From Streptomyces cupreus (lineage in GTDB: Bacteria; Actinomycetota; Actinomycetes; Streptomycetales; Streptomycetaceae): DNA of 64,000 bases. This document shows, one piece after another, positions 33,250 to 42,800 of the stretch. The position numbers and the translations under genes are program-made. The first letter of the stretch is position 1. Each line of letters starts with the position of its first letter. The notes below the pieces were generated by a model. The model was not told the origin of the DNA. It saw nothing but the letters and a program-made list of their open reading frames with translations, and searched no databases. The DNA lies in contig NZ_JACMSF010000030.1 in NCBI RefSeq assembly GCF_014257025.1, positions 38,813-102,812 of the forward strand. Reading direction: 5' to 3'.

Positions 33250-33298
33250 GGGAGCTGCTTCCTCCAGTGCCGGGAGGCGACTGCTTCAGTCGGGTCGC

Positions 33299-33622
33299 TT
33301 ACTGCATGACCGCCATGGCGATCGCGCGGCGGGCGCGCATCGAGGCACGCTCGGCGCGGCGCTGCATACGGCGCGCGGTCACCAGGCGCAGCGCCCGGCG
33401 TTCCCGCTCCGCCTCATGCAGGCGCTCGTGCATATGCGCACGGGCCAGGGCTTCTGGGATGAGTTGCATTTCACGGGTCCTGTTCTGACGCGAGTCGATC
33501 GCGCCGGTGGTGGTGAAGTCTTCAGGCGTGGTGCCTGCGAGCTCGTTGGTGGACGGCTTCATCGGGGCCTGCTTCTTGGGGTCGTGCGTGAGGGGGCGGT
33601 CGATCGTTCCTGCGGTGTTCAT
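33299..33622 (-). CDS. Small basic helical protein co-translated with wblC
   Basis: 107 residues. The N-terminal half is polar; the C-terminal 50 residues are a highly charged Arg/Ala helix (MHERLHEAERERRALRLVTA). No known domain. The ATG at 33622 overlaps the wblC stop as ATGA, so translation is coupled and it is part of the same stress-induced transcript. A helper role for WblC is a guess. Confidence 0.72.
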   Translation of the reverse strand: MNTAGTIDRPLTHDPKKQAPMKPSTNELAGTTPEDFTTTGAIDSRQNRTREMQLIPEALARAHMHERLHEAERERRALRLVTARRMQRRAERASMRARRAIAMAVMQ

Positions 33623-33987
33623 GCCGTGACCGGGTTCTTGCGCGGGCGACCACGCGGCCGCTTCCGGGCGACGACGACACCCTGGACGAACAGCTCGCCA
33701 CCCCAGACGCCCCAGGGCTCACGCCGCTCCTTGGCGCCGGCGAGGCAGGCCTCCATCAGCGGGCAGGTGCGGCACAGGGACTTGGCGTACTCGACGTCCG
33801 CCGGCGACTCGGCGAAGAAGACCTCCGGGTCGTAGGAGCGGCAGGGGACGGGTACGCCGAGGTTCTCGATGGCGTCGTCGAGCGCGGTGAGCGCGGTGAG
33901 CGGGGTCAAGGTGGAGTCCTCCGTGAGGCCGGGCGGGGGGATCGTTTCGGAAGGCGGTACGGACGGGGCGTGCGCTTCGAGTTGCAC
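33619..33987 (-). CDS. wblC: WhiB-like regulator WblC (WhiB7 orthologue)
   Basis: 122 residues. The four iron-sulfur ligand cysteines are Cys49, Cys72, Cys75 and Cys81 (VPCRSYDPEVFF; CRTCPLMEAC). The GVWGG turn is at 93-97 and the C terminus carries an AT-hook RGRPRK at 112-117, which separates WblC/WhiB7 from other WhiB proteins. WblC binds the primary sigma factor and activates antibiotic-resistance genes at promoters with an AT-rich block beside the -35 box. The GTG at 33987 has GAGGAAG eight bases upstream. Expression is probably set by the long leader described separately. Confidence 0.95.
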   Translation of the reverse strand: MQLEAHAPSVPPSETIPPPGLTEDSTLTPLTALTALDDAIENLGVPVPCRSYDPEVFFAESPADVEYAKSLCRTCPLMEACLAGAKERREPWGVWGGELFVQGVVVARKRPRGRPRKNPVTA

Positions 33988-34103
33988 GGTTCGTCTTCCT
34001 CGTCTGGTCGTTCCGGTCGGGTTGGACCGGGTGGCGGCTGGTACCGGGTTCTTTTCTTGTCCCGAGGCCCCTTCGCTCTGTCATCCCGTTCGGGACAAAC
34101 AGA

Positions 34104-34138
34104 AGGGCCGCGGATCCCGGATGGGGTTCCGCGGCCCT
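34104..34138 (-). terminator. Intrinsic terminator (attenuator) in the wblC leader
   Basis: The arms AGGGCCGCGGA and TCCGCGGCCCT are perfect, followed on the minus strand by TTCTGTTTG. It lies 21 bases past the stop of the upstream ORF and about 116 bases before the wblC start, as expected for an attenuator rather than an end-of-gene terminator. Confidence 0.8.
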
Positions 34139-34159
34139 GAAGGCGCCGGCCTGAGTCGA

Positions 34160-34486
34160 TCAGGCTGGATCACTCCAGGGTTCTGGCCCACGGAAGGCCC
34201 ACATCAGGTGGTGCTGCGTCTGCTTCCGGAATCCGGCACCGGTCGCCGTAAAGGCATAGGCCTGCGCCTTTGCCACTACTGCCGCTTCCAGTGCCTTGGT
34301 CGGTCGCTCATTCCGCTCGCGGATGGGAAGACCCGCGAGGGACAGGGAGGCGGCCGGACGCACGGCACGGATGCCGGACAGTCCGGTGCCCTGGTTCGAG
34401 GCGCCGAGCATGCACAGGGAGGCGACGACCGAGCGATCGGTCATTTTCACGGTGCTGATGGTGGAGCTGGCGTTGATGCTGATCAC
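34160..34486 (-). CDS. Upstream ORF in the wblC leader (possible leader peptide)
   Basis: 108 codons with a GTG start preceded by AGGAGGCGAG, one of the strongest RBS sequences in the window. The protein begins MISINASSTISTVKMTDRSV and ends EPWSDPA; no known domain. Codon bias is Streptomyces-like in the first 60 codons and weaker later. It stops 21 bases before the attenuator hairpin. Translation-dependent attenuation controls wblC/whiB7 in actinobacteria, and this ORF is the natural sensor here. An alternative is that only its early part is under coding selection. Confidence 0.6.
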   Translation of the reverse strand: MISINASSTISTVKMTDRSVVASLCMLGASNQGTGLSGIRAVRPAASLSLAGLPIRERNERPTKALEAAVVAKAQAYAFTATGAGFRKQTQHHLMWAFRGPEPWSDPA

Positions 34487-34514
34487 TGGACTCGCCTCCT
34501 CTCGGCGTCTAGGG

Positions 34515-34534
34515 GGACTGGGGTGAGCCAGTCC
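34515..34534 (-). other. Short hairpin near the 5' end of the wblC leader
   Basis: The arms ggactgg and ccagtcc with a six-base loop lie just before the RBS of the upstream ORF. It may affect access to that RBS. Confidence 0.35.
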
Positions 34535-34598
34535 GACGGGTATGCAAGTACAACACGGAATTGGGGCCTCCAGGAAGGCCTCCGTTCCACTGCCTAAG

Positions 34599-34638
34599 AA
34601 CCTATGGGGATTGCTGGGGCATGCGCAAACTATTTTTT
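34599..34638 (-). promoter_or_regulatory. WblC-type promoter of wblC
   Basis: On the minus strand an A/T block (AAAAAATA, 34638-34631) lies just upstream of TTGCGC (34628-34623), followed after 18 bases by TAGGTT (34604-34599). An AT-rich block next to the -35 box is the published signature of WhiB7/WblC-activated promoters. This implies autoactivation and a leader of about 600 bases (33988-34590). That leader is the only gene-poor stretch over 300 bases in the window. Confidence 0.65.
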
Positions 34639-34651
34639 CGACGAGTTCACA

Positions 34652-36847
34652 TCAGTCCCCGTCTGCCTCTCCCCCGGGCTGCCGGCCTGCGCAGATGGCC
34701 AGGACATCGGCTCCGTAGCGGTTGAGCTTGCGCACGCCGACGCCGGGGATCCGTGCCAGGTCGCCCTCGTCGTCGGGGCTCGACTCGGCGATCGCCATCA
34801 GCGTCTTGTCGGTGAAGACGCAGAAGGCGGGCTGCCCGCTGCGCTGCGCCTGCTCCGCGCGCCACTCGCGGAGCCGCTCGTACAGCCCCTCGTCCATGTC
34901 GGAGGGACAGTCCTCGCAGCGCATCAGCTTCATCTCGCCCGCGTCGGTGAGGGTGCGTCCGCAGACCCGGCAGCGGGCGACGGTGCGCTGGGTGCGCCGC
35001 GGCGTGGCGTCCGGTCTGCTGGTGAAGCCGCGCTCGACGCCTCCGGAGCACCCCGCGCCGGCGCGGCCCGCGGTGGCGGTGGAGCCGGGTCGCAGTCCGT
35101 CGAGGAAGCGGCTGGGGCGACGGTTGGCGCGGCCGCCGGGTGAGCGGGCGAGGGACCAGGAGACATGGAGGTGCTCCCGGGCACGGGTGACGCCGACATA
35201 GAGGAGACGGCGTTCCTCCTCGATCTGCTCGTCGGTCTTTGCGTAGGTGATCGGCATCATGCCCTCGGCGACCCCGACCAGGAAGACGACGTCCCACTCC
35301 AGGCCCTTGGCCGAGTGCAGGGAGGCGAGGGTGACGCCCTGGATGGTGGGGGCGTGCTGGGCGTTCGCCCGTTCGTCGAGTTCGGCGACGAGGTCACCGA
35401 GGGTGGCGCCGGGTCTGGCGGCGGCGAAGTCCTGGGCGAGGTTGACCAGCGCGGCCAGGGACTCCCAGCGCTCTCTGACCGCACCCGATCCGGCGGGCGG
35501 CTCGGTGGTCCAGCCCTCCCCGGAGAGCACGGCGCGCACCTGGGAAGGCAGGTCCACGGCGTCGTCGAGGAGGGAGTCGTTGCCGCCGAAGCGGGCCGCT
35601 CCGCGCAGCGCGATTCCGGCCTTGCGCACCTCGGGGCGGTCGAAGAAGCGCTCCGCTCCGCGTAGCTGGTAGGGGATGCCGGCGTCGGCGAGGGCCTGTT
35701 CGTAGGTCTCGGACTGGGAGTTCGTGCGGAACAGGACGGCGATCTCGCCGGCCGGGACTCCGGAGTCGAGGAGCTCGCGGATGCGCCGCGCGGCCCCTTC
35801 GGCCTCGGCGGGCTCGTCGGTGTACTCGGCGTAGCCGGGCTCGGGGCCCGGCTCGCGCTGGGAGATCAGCTCCAGGCGGTGGTCGGCGGCGCGGCCCCGG
35901 GCCTGGGCAAGCAGGCCGTTGGCGAGGTGGACGACCTGGGGGGTGGAGCGGTAGTCGCGGACCAGCTTGACGACGGTGGCGCCGGGGTGGCGGGTGCGGA
36001 AGTCGAGCAGATGGTCGGGGGTTGCTCCCGTGAACGAGTAGATCGTCTGGCTGGCGTCGCCGACCACGCACAGGTTGTCGCGGTCGCCGAGCCACAGTTC
36101 CAGCAGGCGCTGCTGGAGGGGGCTGACGTCCTGGTACTCGTCGACCACGAAGTGCTGGTACTGGGAGCGGACCTGTTCGGCGATGTCATGGCGGTCCTGG
36201 AGGATCGCCACGGTCAGCAGCAGCACGTCCTCGAAGTCGATGACGCCGCGCTCCCGCTTGAGGTCCTCGTAGGCGGAGTAGAGCTGGGCGATCTCGGCCG
36301 GGTCGCGGGGGGTCTCGCGGCCGGCCTTGGCGGCGGCGAGCGCGTAGTCGGCGGGGACGGTCTGGGTGACCTTGGACCATTCGATCTCGCCGGTGGTGTC
36401 CCGCAGCTCGCCCCGGTCCAGGCGGATGCGGCAGGCGGCGGCCGCGTCCGCGACGAGCTGGATCTTGCGATCGACGAGCCGGGGCATGGAACCACCGATC
36501 GCTTTCGGCCAGAAGTACTGGAGCTGTCGCAGGGCAGCCGAGTGGAAGGTCCGGGCCTGGACGCCCCCGGCGCCGAGCTGGCGCAGCCGGCCGCGCATCT
36601 CTCCGGCGGCGCGGTTGGTGAAGGTGACGGCCAGCACGCTGGACGGCTGGAGGATCCCGGCGCGCACTCCGTAGGCGATGCGGTGGGTGATCGCCCGCGT
36701 CTTGCCCGTACCGGCCCCGGCCAGCACGCACACCGGTCCGTGCAGGGCGGTGGCCACTTCGCGCTGCTCGGGGTCGAGTCCCTCAAGCACCGCGTCGGCC
36801 GAGTCCGGTGCCTGCGGGAAGAGCGGGGAGTGCGTTGCTGCTGTCAC
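34652..36847 (-). CDS. uvrD2: UvrD2-type superfamily I DNA helicase
   Basis: 731 residues. All SF1A motifs are visible: Walker A AGAGTGKTR near 39, motif II VVDEYQDVSP near 228, GDASQTIYSF near 255, and motif VI LLYVGVTRARE near 563. The helicase core is followed by a four-cysteine zinc finger (CRVCG and CEDC near 630-655) and an HRDC-like C terminus (DLARIPGVGVRKLNRYGADV), the arrangement of actinobacterial UvrD2. The GTG at 36847 was chosen; the longer frame overlaps the mrx1 promoter. It is divergent from mrx1. Confidence 0.93.
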   Translation of the reverse strand: MTAATHSPLFPQAPDSADAVLEGLDPEQREVATALHGPVCVLAGAGTGKTRAITHRIAYGVRAGILQPSSVLAVTFTNRAAGEMRGRLRQLGAGGVQARTFHSAALRQLQYFWPKAIGGSMPRLVDRKIQLVADAAAACRIRLDRGELRDTTGEIEWSKVTQTVPADYALAAAKAGRETPRDPAEIAQLYSAYEDLKRERGVIDFEDVLLLTVAILQDRHDIAEQVRSQYQHFVVDEYQDVSPLQQRLLELWLGDRDNLCVVGDASQTIYSFTGATPDHLLDFRTRHPGATVVKLVRDYRSTPQVVHLANGLLAQARGRAADHRLELISQREPGPEPGYAEYTDEPAEAEGAARRIRELLDSGVPAGEIAVLFRTNSQSETYEQALADAGIPYQLRGAERFFDRPEVRKAGIALRGAARFGGNDSLLDDAVDLPSQVRAVLSGEGWTTEPPAGSGAVRERWESLAALVNLAQDFAAARPGATLGDLVAELDERANAQHAPTIQGVTLASLHSAKGLEWDVVFLVGVAEGMMPITYAKTDEQIEEERRLLYVGVTRAREHLHVSWSLARSPGGRANRRPSRFLDGLRPGSTATAGRAGAGCSGGVERGFTSRPDATPRRTQRTVARCRVCGRTLTDAGEMKLMRCEDCPSDMDEGLYERLREWRAEQAQRSGQPAFCVFTDKTLMAIAESSPDDEGDLARIPGVGVRKLNRYGADVLAICAGRQPGGEADGD

Positions 36848-36956
36848 ACCGCCATGCTGCCAGGTCGCCGGAGACGGGTGAGCCGGTTGTCCACAGGCAG
36901 ACCCTCGCAGTCGTACTAATGCGGCAGGCGTCACGTCGCCGGGCATACCCCGGGCG

Positions 36957-36982
36957 GGAATGGCCGCCCGGTCGCGTACGTT
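36957..36982 (+). promoter_or_regulatory. SigR-dependent promoter of mrx1
   Basis: GGAAT (36957-36961) and GTT (36980-36982) are separated by exactly 18 bases, matching the SigR consensus, about 50 bases before the mrx1 ATG. Confidence 0.82.
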
Positions 36983-37031
36983 GCCTCTTCGGACGACTTG
37001 GTCCCCGAGCCATCGAAGGAGCGCGCGAGAC

Positions 37032-37274
37032 ATGCAGGGCACTGTGACGATGTACAGCACCACCTGGTGCGGCTACTGCCAGCGGCTGAAGAAGCAGCTG
37101 GACCGCGAGGGCATCGCGTACACCGAGATCAACATCGAGCAGGACCCGGACTCCGCGGCGTTCGTCGAGAAGGCCAATGGCGGAAACCAGACGGTCCCGA
37201 CCGTGCGCTTCGCGGACGGCTCGACGCTCACCAACCCCTCGCTGGCTCAGGTCAAGCAGAAGATCGGGGTCTGA
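37032..37274 (+). CDS. mrx1: Mycoredoxin (glutaredoxin-like, mycothiol-linked)
   Basis: 80 residues, thioredoxin fold. The active site is CGYC at 13-16 (TTWCGYCQRLKKQL), with the cis-proline in QTVPTVRF. Mycoredoxins reduce mixed disulfides between proteins and mycothiol. The ATG at 37032 has AAGGAG nine bases upstream. The SigR promoter upstream fits induction by thiol stress. Confidence 0.94.
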   Translation: MQGTVTMYSTTWCGYCQRLKKQLDREGIAYTEINIEQDPDSAAFVEKANGGNQTVPTVRFADGSTLTNPSLAQVKQKIGV

Positions 37275-37298
37275 CGGCTCGCTGTCCGGCGCTACCGG

Positions 37299-37332
37299 AA
37301 GGCGGTTCCCAGGAGATCCCGGGAACCGCCTT
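37299..37332. terminator. Terminator between convergent mrx1 and nudC
   Basis: The arms aaggcggttccc and gggaaccgcctt, 12 bases and perfect, are followed by a short T-run on the plus strand. Confidence 0.85.
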
Positions 37333-37341
37333 TCTGCTGGG

Positions 37342-38286
37342 TCAGATGAAACTCCGCGTCGGCAGTGGCTTGCCGTACCAGAGCTCGATCAGGCGGGCCG
37401 CGATCGAGATGCCGTAGGGCGGCAGCACCTCGCCCGATTCGAAGGCGGCGCCCAGTTCATCGCGGGAGAACCAGCGTGCCTCGTGGATCTCGTCGCCGTC
37501 GACGTCGACCTCGGTGGAGGTGGCGCGGGCCATGAAGCCCAGCATCAGGCTGGACGGGAAGGGCCACGGCTGGCTGGCGACGTACTCGACCTGGCCGACG
37601 GTGATGCCCGCCTCCTCGAAGACCTCGCGGCGCACCGTCTGCTCGATGGACTCACCGGGCTCGACGAAGCCGGCCAGCGTGGAGAAGCGGCCCTCGGGCC
37701 AGTGGACCTGACGGCCCAGCAGGATGCGGTCGTCCTCGTCGGTGACGGCCATGATCACGGCCGGGTCGGTGCGCGGGTAGTGCTCGGCGCCGCAGGCCTG
37801 GCAGCGGCGAATGTGACCGGCGGCGGCGATGACGGTGCGGTCGCCACAGCGGGAGCAGAAGCGGTGGGTGCGCTGCCAGTTCTCCAGGCCGACCGCGTGC
37901 ACCATCAGGCCGACGTCGCGCGGGGACAGCAGCAGGCCCGCCTCGCGCAGTCCGGCCGGGCGCGCGGACTGGTCGATACGGCCGGGCAAAGCGTCCTTCT
38001 GGAGCGCGAAGTAGCTGACGCCGTCCTCGTCGATGCCGAGGAAGTAGCGGTGCGCCTCGGTGAGGGGGGCCTCGAAGGAGGGGGTCATGACGAGTTCGGT
38101 ACGGCCGTCGGCCGTCTCGTCGATCAGGACCTGGCCGCCGGAGACCACGAAGCAGCGGGTCGTGGGGTGGCTCCATGCCGCCGCCAGCCAGGCCTCGTCT
38201 AGGCGGTGGTGGGCGGCGCGGTCGATGCCGCTCGGTGCGGTGAGCGAGATGGGGCGGTCGGCGGTGTGGTCGGTCCAGGTGGTCAC
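37342..38286 (-). CDS. nudC: NADH pyrophosphatase / NAD-capped RNA hydrolase
   Basis: 314 residues. The zinc ribbon is CSRCG and CQACG (about 145-167). The Nudix box is GFVEPGESIEQTVRREVFEE followed by AG. The family-defining SQPWPFPSSLMLGF follows, and a C-terminal amide-binding region is present. NudC cleaves NAD(H) to NMN and AMP and removes NAD caps from RNA. The GTG at 38286 lies after GGGGGAG. The M20 peptidase gene lies 156 bases upstream on the same strand. Confidence 0.94.
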   Translation of the reverse strand: MTTWTDHTADRPISLTAPSGIDRAAHHRLDEAWLAAAWSHPTTRCFVVSGGQVLIDETADGRTELVMTPSFEAPLTEAHRYFLGIDEDGVSYFALQKDALPGRIDQSARPAGLREAGLLLSPRDVGLMVHAVGLENWQRTHRFCSRCGDRTVIAAAGHIRRCQACGAEHYPRTDPAVIMAVTDEDDRILLGRQVHWPEGRFSTLAGFVEPGESIEQTVRREVFEEAGITVGQVEYVASQPWPFPSSLMLGFMARATSTEVDVDGDEIHEARWFSRDELGAAFESGEVLPPYGISIAARLIELWYGKPLPTRSFI

Positions 38287-38442
38287 GGGTGCTTCCAACT
38301 CCCCCGGTGGAACGGTTGGTTTCGGCGGGCGGTTCAGCGGGACGTAGGGCGGGAGGGGACCGGGTCCGGCAGGCCGGTGCGGTACGGGGCGGCTCTACCA
38401 GTGTGCCCCGCGCGCGGTGCCGCTCCGGACGGGGCTGGGAGC

Positions 38443-39855
38443 TCAGGGCGCATGGCGCCAGTTCTCCGCGAGGTCGCCCCACAGGTACGCGGTGGTCTCG
38501 ACGCCCTTGAGCAGCAGGTCCAGCTCGACCTTCTCGTTCGGGGCGTGCCAGCCGTCGGAGGGGACCGAGATGCCCAGGAAGAGCACGGGGGCGCCGAGGA
38601 CTTCCTGGAGGGCGGCGGCCGGTCCCGAGCCGCCCTCGCGGGTGTAGCGGACGGGCTTGCCGAAGGCGCGGCCCATGGCGTTGGCAACGGACTGGAGGGC
38701 GGGGTGGTCCAGCGGCGTCAGGCACGGGCGCGTGGCCGGGCCGAAGACGACCTCGCAGCGGATCCCGGCGGGTACCTGCTCGACGGCCCACGCGCGGACG
38801 GCCTTCTCGATGTGCTCGGGCTCCTGGCCCGCGACCATACGGAAGGAGAGCTTCACCATGGCGCCGGACGGGATGATCGTCTTGCTGCCGGGGCCCTGGT
38901 AGCCCCCGCCGATGCCGTTGACCTCGGCGGTGGGGCGGGCCCAGATGCGCTCCAGGGTGGAGTACCCGGCCTCGCCGTGGGTGGCGTAGGACTTGGCGGT
39001 GCGCAGCCACCGCTGCTCGTCGAAGGGCAGCTCGGCGAAGAGCTCCCGCTCGCGGTCGGTGAGTTCCACGACGCCGTCGTAGAAGCCGGGGATCGCCACG
39101 CGCCCGTGTTCGTCGTGCAGGGCGGCGACCAGGCGGGCGGCGGCGGTGGCCGGGTTGGGCACGGCGCCGCCGAAGGAGCCGGAGTGGATGTCCTGGTCGG
39201 GGCCGTACAGGCGGATCTCGCACTCGGTGAGGCCACGCATGCCCGTGCACACGGTCGGGGTGTCCTCCGACCACATGCCGGTGTCGGAGACGATCACGGC
39301 GTCGGCGGCGAGCCGGTCCGCGTGCTCCTGGACGAGGGCCTCGAAGTGCGGCGAGCCGGACTCCTCCTCACCCTCGATCAGCAGCTTCAGGTTGACGGCC
39401 GGGGTGGTGCGGCCGGTCGCGGCGAGGTGGGCGCGGACGCCGAGTGTGTGGAAGAACACCTGGCCCTTGTCGTCGGCCGCCCCGCGCGCGTAGAGGCGAT
39501 TTTCCCGGACGACGGGCTCGAAGGGGTCGCTGTCCCAGCCGTCCTCGCGGGCGGCGGGCTGTACGTCGTGATGGCCGTAGACGAGGACCGTGGGGGCCTC
39601 GGGGTCCGCGGAGCGCCACTCGGCGAAGACGGCCGGGGCGCCGGGCGTCCGCCAGATCTCGACGGTCGGGAAGCCGGTCTCGGCGAGCTTGACGGCGAGC
39701 CAGTCGGCGCTGCGCCGTACGTCGGGCGCGTGGTCGGGCTGGGCCGACACGGAGGGGATGCGCAGCCATGCGGTGAGATCGTCGAGGAAGGCGGCGCGGT
39801 GCTGCTCGATGTACGTACGGACGGCGCTGACGACGCTGTCAACGGGATGGCTCAT
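38443..39855 (-). CDS. M20 family dipeptidase
   Basis: 470 residues. Co-catalytic metal motifs: VLVYGHHDVQPA near 83, LYARGAADDKGQ near 121, LLIEGEEESGSPHF near 155 and SDTGMW near 187, plus a C-terminal histidine in SDGWHAPNEKVELD. It is a cytoplasmic peptidase of the ArgE/DapE/CPG2 clan, probably a broad dipeptidase. The ATG at 39855 follows the adnB stop by ten bases, so it is likely read through from adnAB. Confidence 0.9.
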   Translation of the reverse strand: MSHPVDSVVSAVRTYIEQHRAAFLDDLTAWLRIPSVSAQPDHAPDVRRSADWLAVKLAETGFPTVEIWRTPGAPAVFAEWRSADPEAPTVLVYGHHDVQPAAREDGWDSDPFEPVVRENRLYARGAADDKGQVFFHTLGVRAHLAATGRTTPAVNLKLLIEGEEESGSPHFEALVQEHADRLAADAVIVSDTGMWSEDTPTVCTGMRGLTECEIRLYGPDQDIHSGSFGGAVPNPATAAARLVAALHDEHGRVAIPGFYDGVVELTDRERELFAELPFDEQRWLRTAKSYATHGEAGYSTLERIWARPTAEVNGIGGGYQGPGSKTIIPSGAMVKLSFRMVAGQEPEHIEKAVRAWAVEQVPAGIRCEVVFGPATRPCLTPLDHPALQSVANAMGRAFGKPVRYTREGGSGPAAALQEVLGAPVLFLGISVPSDGWHAPNEKVELDLLLKGVETTAYLWGDLAENWRHAP

Positions 39856-39865
39856 GGTCACGAGC

Positions 39866-42800
39866 CTATCGGCCCGCACCGACATCCTTGCTGGGCGGTT
39901 CGTCACACGACGGCTCCTCGGTCAGCAGCCGCTCCAGCGCGGCCCGGTCCGGAAGGTCCTCCGGACGGACGACCTCGCCGCCGCGCACATACAGGAACGC
40001 GGCGCTGACCGATTCCAGGGGCACCCCCTGCTGCTCCGCCCACGCCAGCCGGTACACGGCCAGCTGGAGCGGGTCGGCGTCGCGGGTGCGGTTGGTCTTC
40101 CAGTCGACGATCTCGTACGTCGCCAGCTCCCCTTCGCCCTGCTTGTAGACGGCGTCGATGCGCCCCCGGACGACTCGGCCGGCGAGGGCGAGCTGGAAGG
40201 GGGCCTCGACCCGGTAGGGGGTGCGCTGGGCGTACTCGGTGCGCTCGAAGGCGTCCTTGAGCGCCTCCAGGTCCCGCTCGTCGGCGATCTCGGCCTCGCT
40301 GCCGGGCAGTTCCTCCGGCTCCAGCATGGGCAGGGTCAGCTCTTCGAAGCGGGTCTCGACCCACGCGTGGAAGCGGGTGCCGCGCCGTGCCGCGGGCTGC
40401 GGCGGGCGGGGCATGGGGCGGGCCAGCTCCTGGGCCAGTCCGTCGGGGTCGGCGGCCAGGCGCAGCACCTGGGAGGCGGTCAGGGAGGCCGGCAGGGGTA
40501 CGTCGGTGGCGCTGTCCCGCGCGCGGAGGAGTTCTCCGGTGAGGGCGTCCAGGTCGCGGTCCCAGGAGGCGACGGTGCGGACCTCCTCCGGGGTGAGGCG
40601 GGTGTGCGCCGACTCCGGCTCGAGGGGCGCCGCCTGGTGGGGGACGGTCGGGCGGTCCGCGGTCCAGGAGTCCCAGTCGGCGGGGTCGTCCTCGAACGGA
40701 TCCCCGTCGGGAAGGTCGTAAGGGTCGTAGGGGTCCTCGTCGTCCGGCGGTGGGGGCCAGTCCGGGTCGTGCGCGGTGGCGGCGGGGTGGTCGTCCTCGT
40801 GGGAGGCGAGGTGGGCGAGGACCGTCTCGGCGGCCGCCCTGCGCCGGGCCAGCGCCGCGTCGTCCAGGGGCAGCGGCCACACCTGGTCGGCGTCGGTCGC
40901 GTGGAGCGCCGGGTTCTCCTCGTCCTCGGTGGGCTCGTCCGCCCAGGCCTCGATCTCGCCGTACCCGGCCGCGCAGTGGTCGTGGAGGTCCTGGAGGAAG
41001 CCGGAGGGGCCGCGTGGCTTCTTCTGGCTGGGGCCCCACCAGTGGCCGGAGCCGAGCAGCAGGGAGCGGGGGCGGGTGAAGGTGACGTAGCCGAGGCGGA
41101 GTTCCTCGGTGTGCTGATGTTCCTTCATGGCCTCGTGGAAGGCCTTCAGGCCGCGTGAGTCCCAGGCCTCGACGTCGGGCAGGGTGTCGGCGTCGCCGCG
41201 CAGGGCGTGCGGCAGCACCTTGCCCTGGGAGGTCCACTTCTCGCGGCCCTGGGTGCTCGGGAAGGTTCCGGTGACCAGGCCCGGTACGGCGACGACGTCC
41301 CATTCGAGGCCCTTGGACTTGTGCGCGGTGAGCACCTTGACGGTGTTCTCGCCGCCCGGGAGGGCGTTGTCGAGGCCCTTCTCGTACTGGGCGGCCGTGC
41401 GCAGGAAGCCGAGGAAGGCCAGCAGGGTGGCCTCGCCGTCGCCCGCGGCGAAGGAGGCGGCGATGTCGAGGAAGTTCGACAGGGTCTCGCGGCGGCGGGC
41501 GGCCAGGGCGTGCGGGGACGCCGACAGCTCGACCTCCAGGCCGGTGACGGCGAGGACGCGGTGCAGGACGTCCATCAGCGGGTCCGCCAGCGAGCGGCGC
41601 AGGTCGCGCAGTTCGGTGGCCAGGCGGGCGAACCGCACGCGCGCGTCCGGCGAGAAGGGCAGCCCGTCGTCGTCCCCGACGCCGTCGAGGGGCGTCTCCA
41701 GGAACGTGTCCAAGGCGTCCGCGAGCGATATCACCTCGGCGGGGTCGACCCCCTCGACGGCCTCGGCGAGCCGCCGGTCGGGGTGGTCGTCGCCGTCCAC
41801 GCGCGCGTGGGAGACCAGTCGGCGTGCCCGGCGCCCCAGGAGGGCGAGGTCGCGGGGGCCGATGCGCCAGCGCGGGCCGGTCAGCACGCGCACCAGGGAG
41901 GCGTTGGCGCCGGGGTCCTGGAGCACCTCGCAGACGGCGACCAGGTCGGCGATCTCGGGCAGGTGCAGCAGTCCGGACAGGCCGACCACCTCGACGGGGA
42001 CGTCCCGGGCCACCAGCGCGCCCTGGATCTCGGCGAAGTCGGTGGCCGTACGGCACAGGACGGCGATCTCGCCGGGAGCCTTGCCGGTGTTCACGAGGTG
42101 GGCGACGGAGTCGGCGATCCAGTCGATCTCCTCGGCGTGGGTGCGCAGCAGGGCGCAGCGGACCGTGCCGTCGCGTTCGGCGCCCGGGGCGGGGCGGAGG
42201 GCCTCCACGCCCGCGTGCATGGCGCGCAGCGGCTCGGCGAGGCCGTTGGCGAGGTCCAGGAGGCGGCCGCCGCTGCGGCGGTTCTCGCTGAGGGCCTGGC
42301 GGGTGGCGGGGCGGCCGTCGGCGTGCGCGAAGTGCTCGGGGAAGTCGTCGAGGTTGGCGACGGAGGCGCCGCGCCAGCCGTAGATCGCCTGGCAGGGGTC
42401 GCCCACGGCGGTCACCGGGTGGCCGGTGCCGCCGCCGAACAGGCCCGCCAGCAGGATGCGTTGGGCGACCGAGGTGTCCTGGTACTCGTCGAGGAGGACC
42501 ACGCGGAACTCGTCGCGCAGGATCCGGCCCACCTCGGGGATCTGTGCGAGCTGTGCCGACAGGGCGATCTGGTCGCCGAAGTCGAGCAGATCGCGTTCGC
42601 GCTTGGCGGCCCGGTAACGCACCACCAGGTCGGCCAGTTCGCGGCGCGCGGCGACCGTTTCGGGGACCTTGCGCAGATCGGCGTTGGTGAGCTTGACGCC
42701 GTGCAGCGTGAGCAGCAGTTCGGCGTCGTGGGCGCGCAGGGATTCGGGGCGTACGAGGTGCTCGGCGAGTTCGGCGTCGAGCGCGAGGAGGTCGCTCACG

